Origin: a virus
Reading direction: 5' to 3' (one strand)
IMG/VR virus record: IMGVR_UViG_3300049098_000121
Coordinates: 1-38,512 of that record
Length of the DNA stretch: 38,512 nucleotides
The first letter of the stretch is position 1; each line of letters starts with the position of its first letter. Below the pieces are notes generated by a model, which was not told the DNA's origin, did not search any database, and saw only the letters and a list, made by a program, of their open reading frames with translations. Both the position numbers and the translations under genes were made by a program. This document shows positions 1 to 5,201 of the stretch, piece by piece.

Positions 1-28
1 GTCTCCGTGTTTTCATTCTGTGGAGATT

Positions 29-394
29 TTACCCCCCCTCCCCTGATTGTTTATTCCAATGATGGTTAGGATCCAGCGGGATCCCGTTTGTATCACATCC
101 AGCGATAGTTCCTGACTTCTCATATCTTTGCTTGAATGAATCATGACATTGCTTGCACAACGCTTGCCAGTTCGTTGAGTCCCAGAATATTTTCTGATCA
201 CCCTTGTGTGGAACAATATGGTCAACGACCTCAGCCGGTGTCACTCTACCTTTCTGCTCGCAGCGTTTACACAATGGATTGTTCTGCAGGAAAGTTATTC
301 TGGCCTTGCGCCATCTGCGGCCATAGCCACGCTTTGCTGATGAATCTCTTTGCGAATCATAGAATGATTTTGATTTCATCTGTCCGTATTTCAT
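29..394 (-). CDS. HNH endonuclease, packaging-associated
   Basis: Predicted HNH nuclease of 121 residues. The fold is visible as two CxxC zinc knuckles (CKRC and CKQC) around the core DHIVPHKGD, followed by WQALCKQCHDSF. Such HNH proteins sit next to terminase genes in HK97-like phages and assist cleavage of packaged DNA. Here its stop lies at the left end, so joining the ends places TerS about 55 nt downstream. I chose the ATG at 394 because it opens the conserved part; longer readings run back through the terminator at 396-421. The gene starts right after that terminator, so expression should need antitermination from the late promoter. The C-terminus is Gly-rich. Confidence 0.88.
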   Translation of the reverse strand: MKYGQMKSKSFYDSQRDSSAKRGYGRRWRKARITFLQNNPLCKRCEQKGRVTPAEVVDHIVPHKGDQKIFWDSTNWQALCKQCHDSFKQRYEKSGTIAGCDTNGIPLDPNHHWNKQSGEGG

Positions 395-395
395 A

Positions 396-421
396 AATAA
401 AAAAGCCCGGACGAACCGGGC
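396..421 (-). terminator. Intrinsic terminator, second of a tandem pair
   Basis: On the minus strand GCCCGG-ttcgt-CCGGGC forms a perfect 6-bp GC stem followed by TTTTTT. It lies between the late promoter and HNH. Together with the hairpin at 462-498 it matches the position of a lambda tR'-type terminator that Q must overcome. Confidence 0.85.
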
Positions 422-461
422 ATCAACGAGAGAAACATTTGTCATTGACTTTTCAATGGGC

Positions 462-498
462 ACAAAAAAAGCCGCTTGGGTTTCCCCTGAGCGGCTTT
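462..498 (-). terminator. Intrinsic terminator, first of a tandem pair (tR'-like)
   Basis: On the minus strand AAAGCCGCT pairs with AGCGGCTTT (9 bp), with an inner CCC/GGG pairing, followed by a run of seven T (plus-strand A run 463-469). It lies about 20-50 nt downstream of the predicted late transcription start, before any late gene. Confidence 0.85.
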
Positions 499-510
499 AT
501 GTCAATGTAC

Positions 511-547
511 GATAAATATACTACTTTTTGTGTAACACACTTGTCAA
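511..547 (-). promoter_or_regulatory. Late promoter (pR'-like)
   Basis: Minus-strand -35 TTGACA (547-542, exact consensus), 18-nt spacer, -10 TAGTAT (523-518), predicted start near 511. It lies 11 bp beyond the stop of the Q-like gene and before two tandem terminators, the layout of lambda Q/pR'/tR'. The spacer contains a small GTGT/ACAC inverted repeat that could be part of a Q-binding element (inference). Confidence 0.7.
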
Positions 548-557
548 CTATTTTTTA

Positions 558-908
558 TCATCGACTCAACATTGCCTCCATCCAGCCCATGCCCGTGTTT
601 AAATATTTCTGGAATGTAACAGGACTGATCCGATTTCTATCTGCCGATGCTCTGACGCTCAATCCAATAAAATAATACGCCATTAACGCCTGGTAGACAT
701 CATACCATTTGAATTTTAATTCACTGAGAAGACGTTCAACCTCTTCCGCTTCCTGGTTGTGCTTTTCCATCCTGCCGCTCTGAGTGCCCGGTGTTTTTTG
801 TTCAGGTGAACAGGTGGGATAACCCAGTTGCTTGAGCGCTGTTTCCTCATGCAGCCAATCAGCCCATTGCTTTAAACGTCTGTCTGCCAAATGGTATTCA
901 ATACACAT
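558..908 (-). CDS. Q-like late antitermination protein
   Basis: This protein of 116 residues has a C-terminal helix-turn-helix-like segment (YYFIGLSVRASADRNRIS, then TFQKYLNTGMGWMEAML) resembling phage antitermination protein Q families, in which a sigma-region-4-like HTH binds near the late promoter. The N-terminal half is charged and Trp-containing. The stronger evidence is context: it is the last gene of the leftward early operon, directly followed by a consensus promoter and two intrinsic terminators, then the whole late gene set on the same strand. Its start at 908 has AGGGGA upstream. The family call from sequence alone is moderate; another small HTH regulator is the alternative. Confidence 0.68.
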   Translation of the reverse strand: MCIEYHLADRRLKQWADWLHEETALKQLGYPTCSPEQKTPGTQSGRMEKHNQEAEEVERLLSELKFKWYDVYQALMAYYFIGLSVRASADRNRISPVTFQKYLNTGMGWMEAMLSR

Positions 909-939
909 TGTTACTTTTCCCCTATGTGTTTATTTTAAA

Positions 940-1413
940 TTATTTCAACAGGTTGCGTATCTCAGTCAGGTTTATGCGACGGGCTTCTTTGGTGTCCTCG
1001 CGCTGTTGCATGATCGCTTGTGGCTCTGGCAGAGATTTAGGATCCACATGCTGGCCGTATGAAATCGGAAGTTCTGCCAGTTGCATTTCGTTTGCCAGGT
1101 TTATCAATTGAAACACATTAGGTATGAATTCTGGGTTCCTCAGTGTTCCCAGGTTATTGCCAATTAAAACAATCTCGTTATAGCCGATTGAATTTTTCTT
1201 GAACTCGTGCCGCCATAAATTCGCTATGGTCGAGTCAACCAATCCCATCTTTTGCACAAACCCCTGGTGCTGGTAATGGTTCGTCAGCAGAATCCATAAC
1301 TTCACAAAAGCGGCCTCCGCTTTCGATTCGATTGATGTATGCGATGTTGTATCTATTGGCCGCTTCGAGTTCTTGAATTTTTGAAGGTTTATTATTTTGC
1401 TGGTGTGATCCAT
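940..1413 (-). CDS. Replication protein P-like (helicase loader)
   Basis: This protein of 157 residues resembles the lambda P family, which loads the host DnaB helicase onto the O-bound origin. The visible pattern is an early helix (FVKLWILLTNHY), a central LWRHEF-K-NSIGYNEI segment and a P-F-IPNVFQLINLA segment, comparable to the W...L...I...G and P-FLPS-QF blocks of the family. The start at 1413 is supported by a good Shine-Dalgarno (AGGAG, then AGGAACA). It overlaps the end of the O-like gene by 179 nt in another frame, unusually long. A shorter start at 1246 would give a near end-to-end arrangement but has no ribosome-binding site and would lose the first helix. Confidence 0.68.
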   Translation of the reverse strand: MDHTSKIINLQKFKNSKRPIDTTSHTSIESKAEAAFVKLWILLTNHYQHQGFVQKMGLVDSTIANLWRHEFKKNSIGYNEIVLIGNNLGTLRNPEFIPNVFQLINLANEMQLAELPISYGQHVDPKSLPEPQAIMQQREDTKEARRINLTEIRNLLK

Positions 1414-2206
1414 TGTTCCTCTCCTGCTTGATGATATCCTCGAGTCGTGTAAATTGTTTTCGCAGTTTGTCAGGTGAGCGAATATTCGGCTGCCAGAATG
1501 GATTTGTGTTTGCCCATACGAATACATCCTGAATTTCTTTGTGGGTTCGTTCATCACGTTCCCGCATCAGACGAATGGTGTTTGCCCATTTTTCAAAATC
1601 AGGTATTTTTTCCTTCGCATTGAAGTCTTGTATTCGTTTGAAGATAAACTTCGCCAATGTCATATCATCATTGGTAAACTTTTTTCCTGAACGATCATTA
1701 AATATATTTATATATTTAATATGGTGATTGGTGAGGTGTGACGCTCCTCCTTCGATTTCTCCATGTTTTGCATTTTTGCGATCAGCCTCTGAGAGGCATG
1801 GTTGAGAGGTTTTTTCATGTGACGTTCGTGTGACGCTCATGTGACGCTCCTCATCTGGACGGATTGATTTTTCGATAACAGAGAACGGCAAAAAAAAGAC
1901 CATCACTCCTCTGCGTTCAATCAGTTTTTTTCTGCATAACACATCAATCAAGGATCTTATCTTTCGGTTAGTATAGCTTACTACTGCACAATTATGGCTC
2001 CCTCTGTCATGATGCACTTCAAGTGTTTCACGTATCATCTGATAACTAATCCTGCGATTAATTCCACAGATACCAGAGGCATCGACATACAACCTCAAAC
2101 AAAGCATATACAGCAATCTAACATCATGAGGCAGGTACCGCAGAACATCTATTTCATCAGCATTAATATGGAGTATCTGTTTAATTGTCGGCCTCTTAAC
2201 AGTCAT
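1235..2206 (-). CDS. Replication initiator, O-like
   Basis: This protein of 323 residues has the layout of phage O-type initiators. The N-terminal winged-helix origin-binding region covers about residues 30-110 (VDASGICGINRRISYQMIRE ... RKIRSLIDVLCRKKLIERRG). A polar middle follows, then a C-terminal domain with WANTIRLMRERDERTHKEI, VFVWANTNPFW and SPDKLRKQF, a signature common in phage replication proteins. It would bind iterons inside its own gene at 1737-1849 and recruit the P-like loader. The gene follows the small regulator with a short overlap and has GAGGGG before its start. The last 59 residues overlap the P-like gene and look less like a folded domain. Confidence 0.82.
   Translation of the reverse strand: MTVKRPTIKQILHINADEIDVLRYLPHDVRLLYMLCLRLYVDASGICGINRRISYQMIRETLEVHHDRGSHNCAVVSYTNRKIRSLIDVLCRKKLIERRGVMVFFLPFSVIEKSIRPDEERHMSVTRTSHEKTSQPCLSEADRKNAKHGEIEGGASHLTNHHIKYINIFNDRSGKKFTNDDMTLAKFIFKRIQDFNAKEKIPDFEKWANTIRLMRERDERTHKEIQDVFVWANTNPFWQPNIRSPDKLRKQFTRLEDIIKQERNNGSHQQNNKPSKIQELEAANRYNIAYINRIESGGRFCEVMDSADEPLPAPGVCAKDGIG
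1697..1849. other. Predicted replication origin: iterons plus AT-rich element
   Basis: Inside the O-like gene, TGTGACG(C/T)TC occurs at 1737-1746, 1818-1827, 1829-1838 and 1840-1849. The last three are spaced exactly 11 bp apart, one helical turn, so they face the same side of the helix. A run of almost pure A/T at 1697-1722 lies next to the first copy, and a 13-bp palindrome (GCCTCTGAGAGGC) lies at 1785-1797. Lambda also places its iterons and AT-rich unwinding region within gene O. The repeats are seen; the origin function is inferred. Confidence 0.68.
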
Positions 2207-2390
2207 TTTTCAGCCCCTCGAAAGGGATAATTTCAGCCTTTAAGTCAGACTTGTTAGTCAGCCTGTTAAGCCATTCTGTCTTTACAAGTTCAATGACTTC
2301 ATCATGGCTCTTGTTCTGCTGACGAGCGTATTCATGCAGCAATGCGTGTTCTTCATCTGTGAACGTCAAAATCAAATAATGCTTTGACAT
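2196..2390 (-). CDS. Small ribbon-helix-helix-like regulator
   Basis: This protein of 64 residues has a short beta segment (KHYLILTFTDEE) followed by two predicted helices (HALLHEYARQQNK and HDEVIELVKTEWLNRL), which resembles the ribbon-helix-helix fold of small DNA-binding phage proteins. It is placed between the terminator at 2391-2425 and the replication genes, where lambda has cII. Its Shine-Dalgarno AGGAGG (2405-2400) lies inside that terminator hairpin, so its translation may depend on RNA folding. It overlaps the O-like gene by 11 nt. Function is unassigned. Confidence 0.6.
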   Translation of the reverse strand: MSKHYLILTFTDEEHALLHEYARQQNKSHDEVIELVKTEWLNRLTNKSDLKAEIIPFEGLKNDC

Positions 2391-2425
2391 AAAAAAGGCC
2401 CTCCTGTTGACCTCTTGAGGACCTT
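2391..2425 (-). terminator. Intrinsic terminator overlapping a ribosome-binding site (tR1-like)
   Basis: On the minus strand AAGGTCCTC (2425-2417) pairs with GAGGGCCTT (2403-2395), 9 bp with one G-U, followed by TTTTTT. It begins 2 nt beyond the stop of the ribbon-helix-helix gene. The 3' part carries the AGGAGG of the next gene. The position after the cro-like block and before replication genes recalls lambda tR1. Confidence 0.78.
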
Positions 2426-2426
2426 C

Positions 2427-2615
2427 CTATGCGGACTTATTTTTTATAGAGTGACTTGCAAGATGCTCGCGAATATGAGCCAGAACCGCTTCTCTCACAA
2501 AAACGGCTTTCTGTTCGCCGTTGTAATTGCAGATGGACTCAATCACATCATCCTCTATCTCATTAAATCGGATTTTAACTTCCCTGTTTCTGATTTTTTT
2601 AGGATCTCGGTACAT
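2427..2615 (-). CDS. Ribbon-helix-helix DNA-binding protein
   Basis: This protein of 62 residues is very basic at the N-terminus (KKIRNREVKIRFNEIEDD), followed by helices (DVIESICNYNGEQKAVFVREAVLAHIREHL). This is the usual pattern of small ribbon-helix-helix repressors: a basic beta strand that reads DNA, then two helices that dimerise. It is the second gene of the leftward operon, 11 nt after the Cro-like gene, with GAGGG upstream of its start. A second early regulator beside Cro is plausible; the DNA target is unknown. Confidence 0.65.
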   Translation of the reverse strand: MYRDPKKIRNREVKIRFNEIEDDVIESICNYNGEQKAVFVREAVLAHIREHLASHSIKNKSA

Positions 2616-2628
2616 GGTTAACCCTCAA

Positions 2629-2853
2629 CTACTCATTGACGATTCGCGGTTGTTCTTCGGGTGGGTAGATATCAATAACAGCGTTTATTTTCCCGTTTGA
2701 CAAATAATAAAGAGGCCATGCGCTTTGCTCTGGAATATATTCGCCCCATTGATTCACCGCCTGTCTTTTTATTTTTAACAAGACTGCTATGGAGGACTCA
2801 CTTCCAAAATAAGAGAGCGCTTGTGACTTCTTTAAAAGAATTCTGTTTTTCAT
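2629..2853 (-). CDS. Cro/YdaS-like repressor
   Basis: This protein of 74 residues contains the short HTH of Cro-like phage proteins: ALSYFGSESSIAVLLKIKRQ, then AVNQWGEYIPEQSAWPLYYL. The phrase I-R-QAV-QWGE-IPE-A is typical of the YdaS/Cro family. I start it at 2853, because an upstream reading to 2892 would run through the promoter. The predicted transcription start of the pR-like promoter falls on or next to this ATG, and no Shine-Dalgarno is present, so the message may be leaderless. It is divergent from the CI-like gene and shares the operator at 2861-2876, the normal arrangement of a lysis-lysogeny switch. Confidence 0.8.
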   Translation of the reverse strand: MKNRILLKKSQALSYFGSESSIAVLLKIKRQAVNQWGEYIPEQSAWPLYYLSNGKINAVIDIYPPEEQPRIVNE

Positions 2854-2916
2854 ATCATTAGTAAAGCAGACTTTACCCTTTAAGTCAACCAATCTTTACT
2901 ATATGTAAAGTATAAT
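2853..2916. promoter_or_regulatory. Divergent promoter-operator region between cro-like and repressor genes
   Basis: Minus-strand promoter: TTGACT (2888-2883), 17-nt spacer, TTTACT (2865-2860). The perfect palindrome GTAAAG-CAGA-CTTTAC at 2861-2876 covers the -10 and part of the spacer. Plus-strand promoter for the repressor: TATAAT at 2911-2916 with no recognisable -35. It is preceded by an inverted pair CTTTAC-TATAT-GTAAAG at 2894-2910, so it may need activation as lambda pRM does. Both starts fall close to the ATG codons. Confidence 0.72.
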
Positions 2917-2923
2917 TGATAAT

Positions 2924-3415
2924 ATGACAACGACAGCAGAAAGAATAAAAAAAGTGAGGGACACCCTTGGGGTAGGGATGCCTCAATTCGGAAAATGGGC
3001 CGGTGGTTTAAGTAAGCAAGCCGTATACAATTGGGAAAAAGGAAAAAACATGCCAGATGGTGATGCCTTACTTAGTTTGCAAAAATCGAAACATGTTAAC
3101 CCTTTTTACATTAGGGACGGAAAGCCGCCTATGTTTATTAATTGGATGAAACAAGGATCGTTATCAGAAAAGAAGTCAGTCATTAATGAATTACGGGCTG
3201 ATTATTTGCCCTCACTCTCACCAGGTACAATTTTCCTGCTAAAAGAAATAACGACCTGCGCCCATGATTTAACTGAAGATGAAGCCAAAATGCTGGCGCT
3301 GGAAATTAAATTGCTCTGTCAATCCAGAGAGAAAACCGAAGAAACTAAATTTGAGATTGATAACAGGATGTCCGCCTTTCTTGAAAGATTCAAAAAAGAC
3401 GATACGATGGTATAA
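2924..3415 (+). CDS. CI-like phage repressor lacking a peptidase domain
   Basis: This protein of 163 residues has an N-terminal HTH of about 60 residues (TAERIKKVRDTLG ... WAGGLSKQAVYNWEKGKNMP) typical of phage repressors. The rest is helical and polar. There is no visible S24/LexA-type serine-lysine self-cleavage domain (no conserved A-G cleavage site or Ser/Lys motifs), and it is shorter than the roughly 220-240 residues of cleavable CI. Induction may therefore not go through direct RecA-stimulated cleavage. TATAAT lies 8 nt before the ATG and no ribosome-binding site is seen, suggesting a leaderless message. It lies between two copies of the same operator. Confidence 0.8.
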   Translation: MTTTAERIKKVRDTLGVGMPQFGKWAGGLSKQAVYNWEKGKNMPDGDALLSLQKSKHVNPFYIRDGKPPMFINWMKQGSLSEKKSVINELRADYLPSLSPGTIFLLKEITTCAHDLTEDEAKMLALEIKLLCQSREKTEETKFEIDNRMSAFLERFKKDDTMV

Positions 3416-3440
3416 AAAACATTTTAAAATCGTCGAGTGG

Positions 3441-3836
3441 TTAATGTTTCAAGTGATTGGTAAAGTCCACTTCATCTAATTTAGCAACATCAATGGTAGG
3501 AACTATTCTTTTAGTTGATTTTGCTGTTTCGATCATCTCAGGTTTTTTATCTGGCTCAACACTTCTGCCGGCATCTTCTGTTTTTATTTGTTCTTTATTC
3601 TGATTGACCAGATCAGAACCACAGTGCTTGCACTTTATAGCCTCTTTTTTAACCCTTTCCTTACAATACGGACATTCCATTTTAATTTCATCGGGCAATA
3701 TCTTAGCCACAACCCAGCCGATAAATGGTGAAAAGATTAAGGACACCAGGAATACAGTTCCTGCCCAATTTTTAGTCCCTCCATACCATGAGACCAGCAA
3801 AACCAAACCGAGATAAACAACTACAAAAGTTCCCAT
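3441..3836 (-). CDS. Membrane protein with zinc ribbon, possible superinfection-exclusion protein
   Basis: This protein of 131 residues has two hydrophobic segments near the N-terminus (about residues 3-16 and 22-46), then a double-CxxC zinc ribbon (CPYCKERVKKEAIKCKHCGS, about residues 61-80) and a polar cytoplasmic tail. The start at 3836 has an excellent AGGAG. The gene sits inside the immunity region, convergent to the repressor, with its upstream region overlapping operator half-sites. That is the position of lambda rex and many superinfection-exclusion genes, often expressed in the lysogen. The function is inferred from position and topology only. Confidence 0.6.
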   Translation of the reverse strand: MGTFVVVYLGLVLLVSWYGGTKNWAGTVFLVSLIFSPFIGWVVAKILPDEIKMECPYCKERVKKEAIKCKHCGSDLVNQNKEQIKTEDAGRSVEPDKKPEMIETAKSTKRIVPTIDVAKLDEVDFTNHLKH

Positions 3837-3923
3837 TGATTTCTCCTTTTCTTTAAACCATAACACCAACCACCTGTTTTTTTACTGACAAATATCAATA
3901 AATATAATTAACACAATTTTAAA

Positions 3924-3967
3924 GTAAAGCCATCTTGACTTTACAGGTAAAGAGTGCTTTACTTTAC
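3924..3967 (+). promoter_or_regulatory. Rightward early promoter with repressor operators (pL-like)
   Basis: TTGACT (3935-3940), 17-nt spacer, TTTACT (3958-3963): same elements and spacing as the minus-strand promoter at 2888-2860. The palindrome GTAAAG-AGTG-CTTTAC at 3947-3962 overlaps the -10 and is the same 16-bp operator as at 2861-2876. Extra half-sites GTAAAG (3924-3929) and CTTTAC (3939-3944) flank it. The former may also touch a minus-strand promoter for the zinc-ribbon membrane gene. The leader to the first ORF is about 50 nt. Confidence 0.75.
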
Positions 3968-4019
3968 TCAACACACAAACAAAACGAACCTATAAACTAT
4001 GACCCATCATGAGAGAACA

Positions 4020-4172
4020 ATGAAACTTACAATTAAAGAGTTACTAGAACTAATTAATGTACCCAAGCAATCAAGCACTATTGATCATGAAACAAACACA
4101 CTTAAAAAAAATGATTGGCCAAAAGGTCATTATAAGAACGTATTCAGCCGGTGTATGGTTCGGAGAACTTGA
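4020..4172 (+). CDS. Small early protein, unknown
   Basis: This ORF of 50 residues (begins MKLTIKELLELINVP, ends near NVFSRCMVRRT) is the first reading frame after the rightward early promoter. Only a weak GAGAGA precedes the ATG; an in-frame ATG at 3999 is an alternative. It overlaps the DUF6948-like gene by 86 nt. Composition looks like a real protein, but no family is recognised. It is not arginine-rich enough at the N-terminus to call an N-type antiterminator. Confidence 0.45.
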   Translation: MKLTIKELLELINVPKQSSTIDHETNTLKKNDWPKGHYKNVFSRCMVRRT

Positions 4173-4401
4173 ACAAAAAGCTGGCAGCGAGGTGATACTA
4201 AAAAACGCCCGGAGAATGTGGCGATGGTGGGCGGCTAAATCAATAAGCCTTTCATCGGTTTCAATTTACGGAATCAAGCCAGATAAAAGCAAGATCGCAC
4301 CTGTTGTATCCAGCGTATGGCTGGATGCAATAGAAATTATTCCCTGCACAACAAAATCAATCAACAGCATTGAAGGGTGTCCAGATGCCGAAGCTGAATA
4401 A
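4087..4401 (+). CDS. DUF6948-like phage protein
   Basis: This protein of 104 residues carries the pattern of the phage-associated DUF6948 family: IGQKVIIRTYSAGVWFGELEQK, then VILKNARRMWRWWAAKSISLSSVSIYG, ending AIEIIPCTTKSI. It is probably a small beta-rich domain; the function of the family is not known to me. An ATG at 4105 is also possible; the ATG at 4087 has no clear ribosome-binding site. The next gene overlaps its end and encodes a Gly/Ser/Tyr repeat protein. I recall this pairing from other phages, but cannot verify it here. Confidence 0.72.
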   Translation: MKQTHLKKMIGQKVIIRTYSAGVWFGELEQKAGSEVILKNARRMWRWWAAKSISLSSVSIYGIKPDKSKIAPVVSSVWLDAIEIIPCTTKSINSIEGCPDAEAE

Positions 4402-4552
4402 CATTATTAAGGCTTTCGATGGCTCTGGCTCTGGCTATGGCTCTGGCGATGGCTATGGCTATGGCTCAGGTTCAGGTTATGATTCTAACGCTGGATCTGG
4501 ATCTGGACTTGGCCCTGGATCTGGATCTGACGATGGATCTGGCGATGGCTAA
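4385..4552 (+). CDS. Gly/Ser/Tyr/Asp-rich low-complexity microprotein
   Basis: This protein of 55 residues has about 12 ordinary residues (MPKLNNIIKAFD) followed by about 43 residues made almost only of Gly, Ser, Tyr and Asp in GSGSGYGSG-like units. The DNA alternates GGCTCTGGC and GGATCTGGA blocks. GAAGGG sits 7 nt before the ATG at 4385, supporting translation. It overlaps the end of the DUF6948-like gene by 17 nt, so the two are probably translationally coupled. The tail would be unstructured. Slippage-prone repeat DNA suggests variable length between relatives. Function unknown. Confidence 0.65.
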   Translation: MPKLNNIIKAFDGSGSGYGSGDGYGYGSGSGYDSNAGSGSGLGPGSGSDDGSGDG

Positions 4553-4566
4553 AAAATACCCGAGAA

Positions 4567-4632
4567 GCAGGCCTAACCCACCTGCCAACTGACATTGGTC
4601 AGTTGAACAAACCGTCTGAGCGGGACTCAGGC
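4567..4632 (+). ncRNA. Triple-hairpin RNA element
   Basis: Three adjacent inverted repeats fill this intergenic stretch of the early plus-strand transcript: GCAGG/CCTGC (4567-4585), CAACTGAC-attg-GTCAGTTG (4586-4605, perfect 8-bp stem) and GTCTGAG/CTCAGGC (4614-4632, one G-U). None is followed by a T run, so they are not intrinsic terminators. A cis-acting antitermination element of the HK022 put type, a processing site or a small RNA would all fit; the function is inference. Confidence 0.45.
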
Positions 4633-4658
4633 ACTATCAATTATCAGGACGTTAAAAC

Positions 4659-4775
4659 ATGAAGATGAATAAGAAAGAGGCACTCATGGAGTGCGTTTAC
4701 GGCATTTTATTTACCCTCTCGGGCGGAGTTATCGCATTGGTGCTTTACCTTGGCCTGGTGGCGGAAATTGGTTAA
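4659..4775 (+). CDS. 38-residue single-span membrane peptide
   Basis: MKMNKKEALMEC is followed by one hydrophobic helix (about residues 13-36, VYGILFTLSGGVIALVLYLG) and a very short tail. The positive N-terminus suggests an N-in orientation. It lies between the triple-hairpin element and the KilA-C gene. No strong ribosome-binding site is visible (CAGGACG at a distance). Possibly an early inhibitor or exclusion peptide; function unknown. Confidence 0.5.
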   Translation: MKMNKKEALMECVYGILFTLSGGVIALVLYLGLVAEIG

Positions 4776-4786
4776 ACCAAACCTGC

Positions 4787-5131
4787 ATGAACACCTCAAG
4801 TTACACAATGAATGAAGCCGTTAAAGTGCTTGGCTGCGACAGGTCGCGCAACTGGCTGTTTAATCTCCTGCGAGAAAATCATGTGCTGGACGGCAAAAAT
4901 AACCCGAACCTGCTGCTCAAAGCCCAGGGTTATTTCACCCAACGGGAAACCAGCTTCGACGTGAACGGACACAAACGTGTTTACCTGCAAACGCTCGTGA
5001 CTCACAAAGGGATACACTTTATCAAAGGACTGATGTATGGGGCAGGAAAAAAGACCGAGAGCATACGCAGCGGAGATCATAGCGCTAAACACCATAGACC
5101 AGCGCAGGAGCGCACTGACACAAGTGCCTGA
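4787..5131 (+). CDS. KilA-C-domain antirepressor-like protein
   Basis: This protein of 114 residues matches the C-terminal KilA-C (phage antirepressor) domain: MNEAVKVLGCDRSRNWLFNLLREN, then NLLLKAQGYFTQRETSF, then VTHKGIHFIKGL. It has no N-terminal ANT/Bro or Rha domain, so it is a KilA-C-only form. KilA-C proteins bind DNA or repressors and can trigger induction. The domain ends near GIHFIKGLMYGAG; the following residues overlap the next gene in another frame and look random. Given that the CI-like protein lacks a peptidase, an antirepressor is an attractive induction route (inference). The start at 4787 was chosen because the upstream frame overlaps the membrane peptide. Confidence 0.72.
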   Translation: MNTSSYTMNEAVKVLGCDRSRNWLFNLLRENHVLDGKNNPNLLLKAQGYFTQRETSFDVNGHKRVYLQTLVTHKGIHFIKGLMYGAGKKTESIRSGDHSAKHHRPAQERTDTSA

Positions 5132-5201
5132 GCCTTTGCGTGACTGGGTTAAAGAATACGTGAACAACCATTTTGAACTAAGGAAATACCGACGTGTATA
5201 G
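5037..5201 (+). CDS. Small phage protein (RPRAYAAEI-type)
   Basis: This protein of 54 residues begins MGQEKRPRAYAAEIIALNTI and continues with RRSALTQVPEPLRDWVKEYV. The R-P-R-A-Y-A-EI-AL and VPE-LRD-V elements resemble small conserved phage proteins seen beside replication or antirepressor genes. It overlaps the KilA-C gene by 95 nt in another frame and the next ORF by 8 nt. The helical, charged composition suggests a partner-binding protein; role unknown. Confidence 0.6.
   Translation: MGQEKRPRAYAAEIIALNTIDQRRSALTQVPEPLRDWVKEYVNNHFELRKYRRV

Noticed and set aside
940-1557. Longer start for the P-like gene at 1557
   Set aside because: The added N-terminus is antisense-like filler inside the O-like gene; the start at 1413 has a strong Shine-Dalgarno.
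2811-2821. boxA-like GCGCTCTCTTA on the minus strand in the cro-like gene
   Set aside because: Only an imperfect match, no boxB hairpin beside it and no N-like protein in the window.
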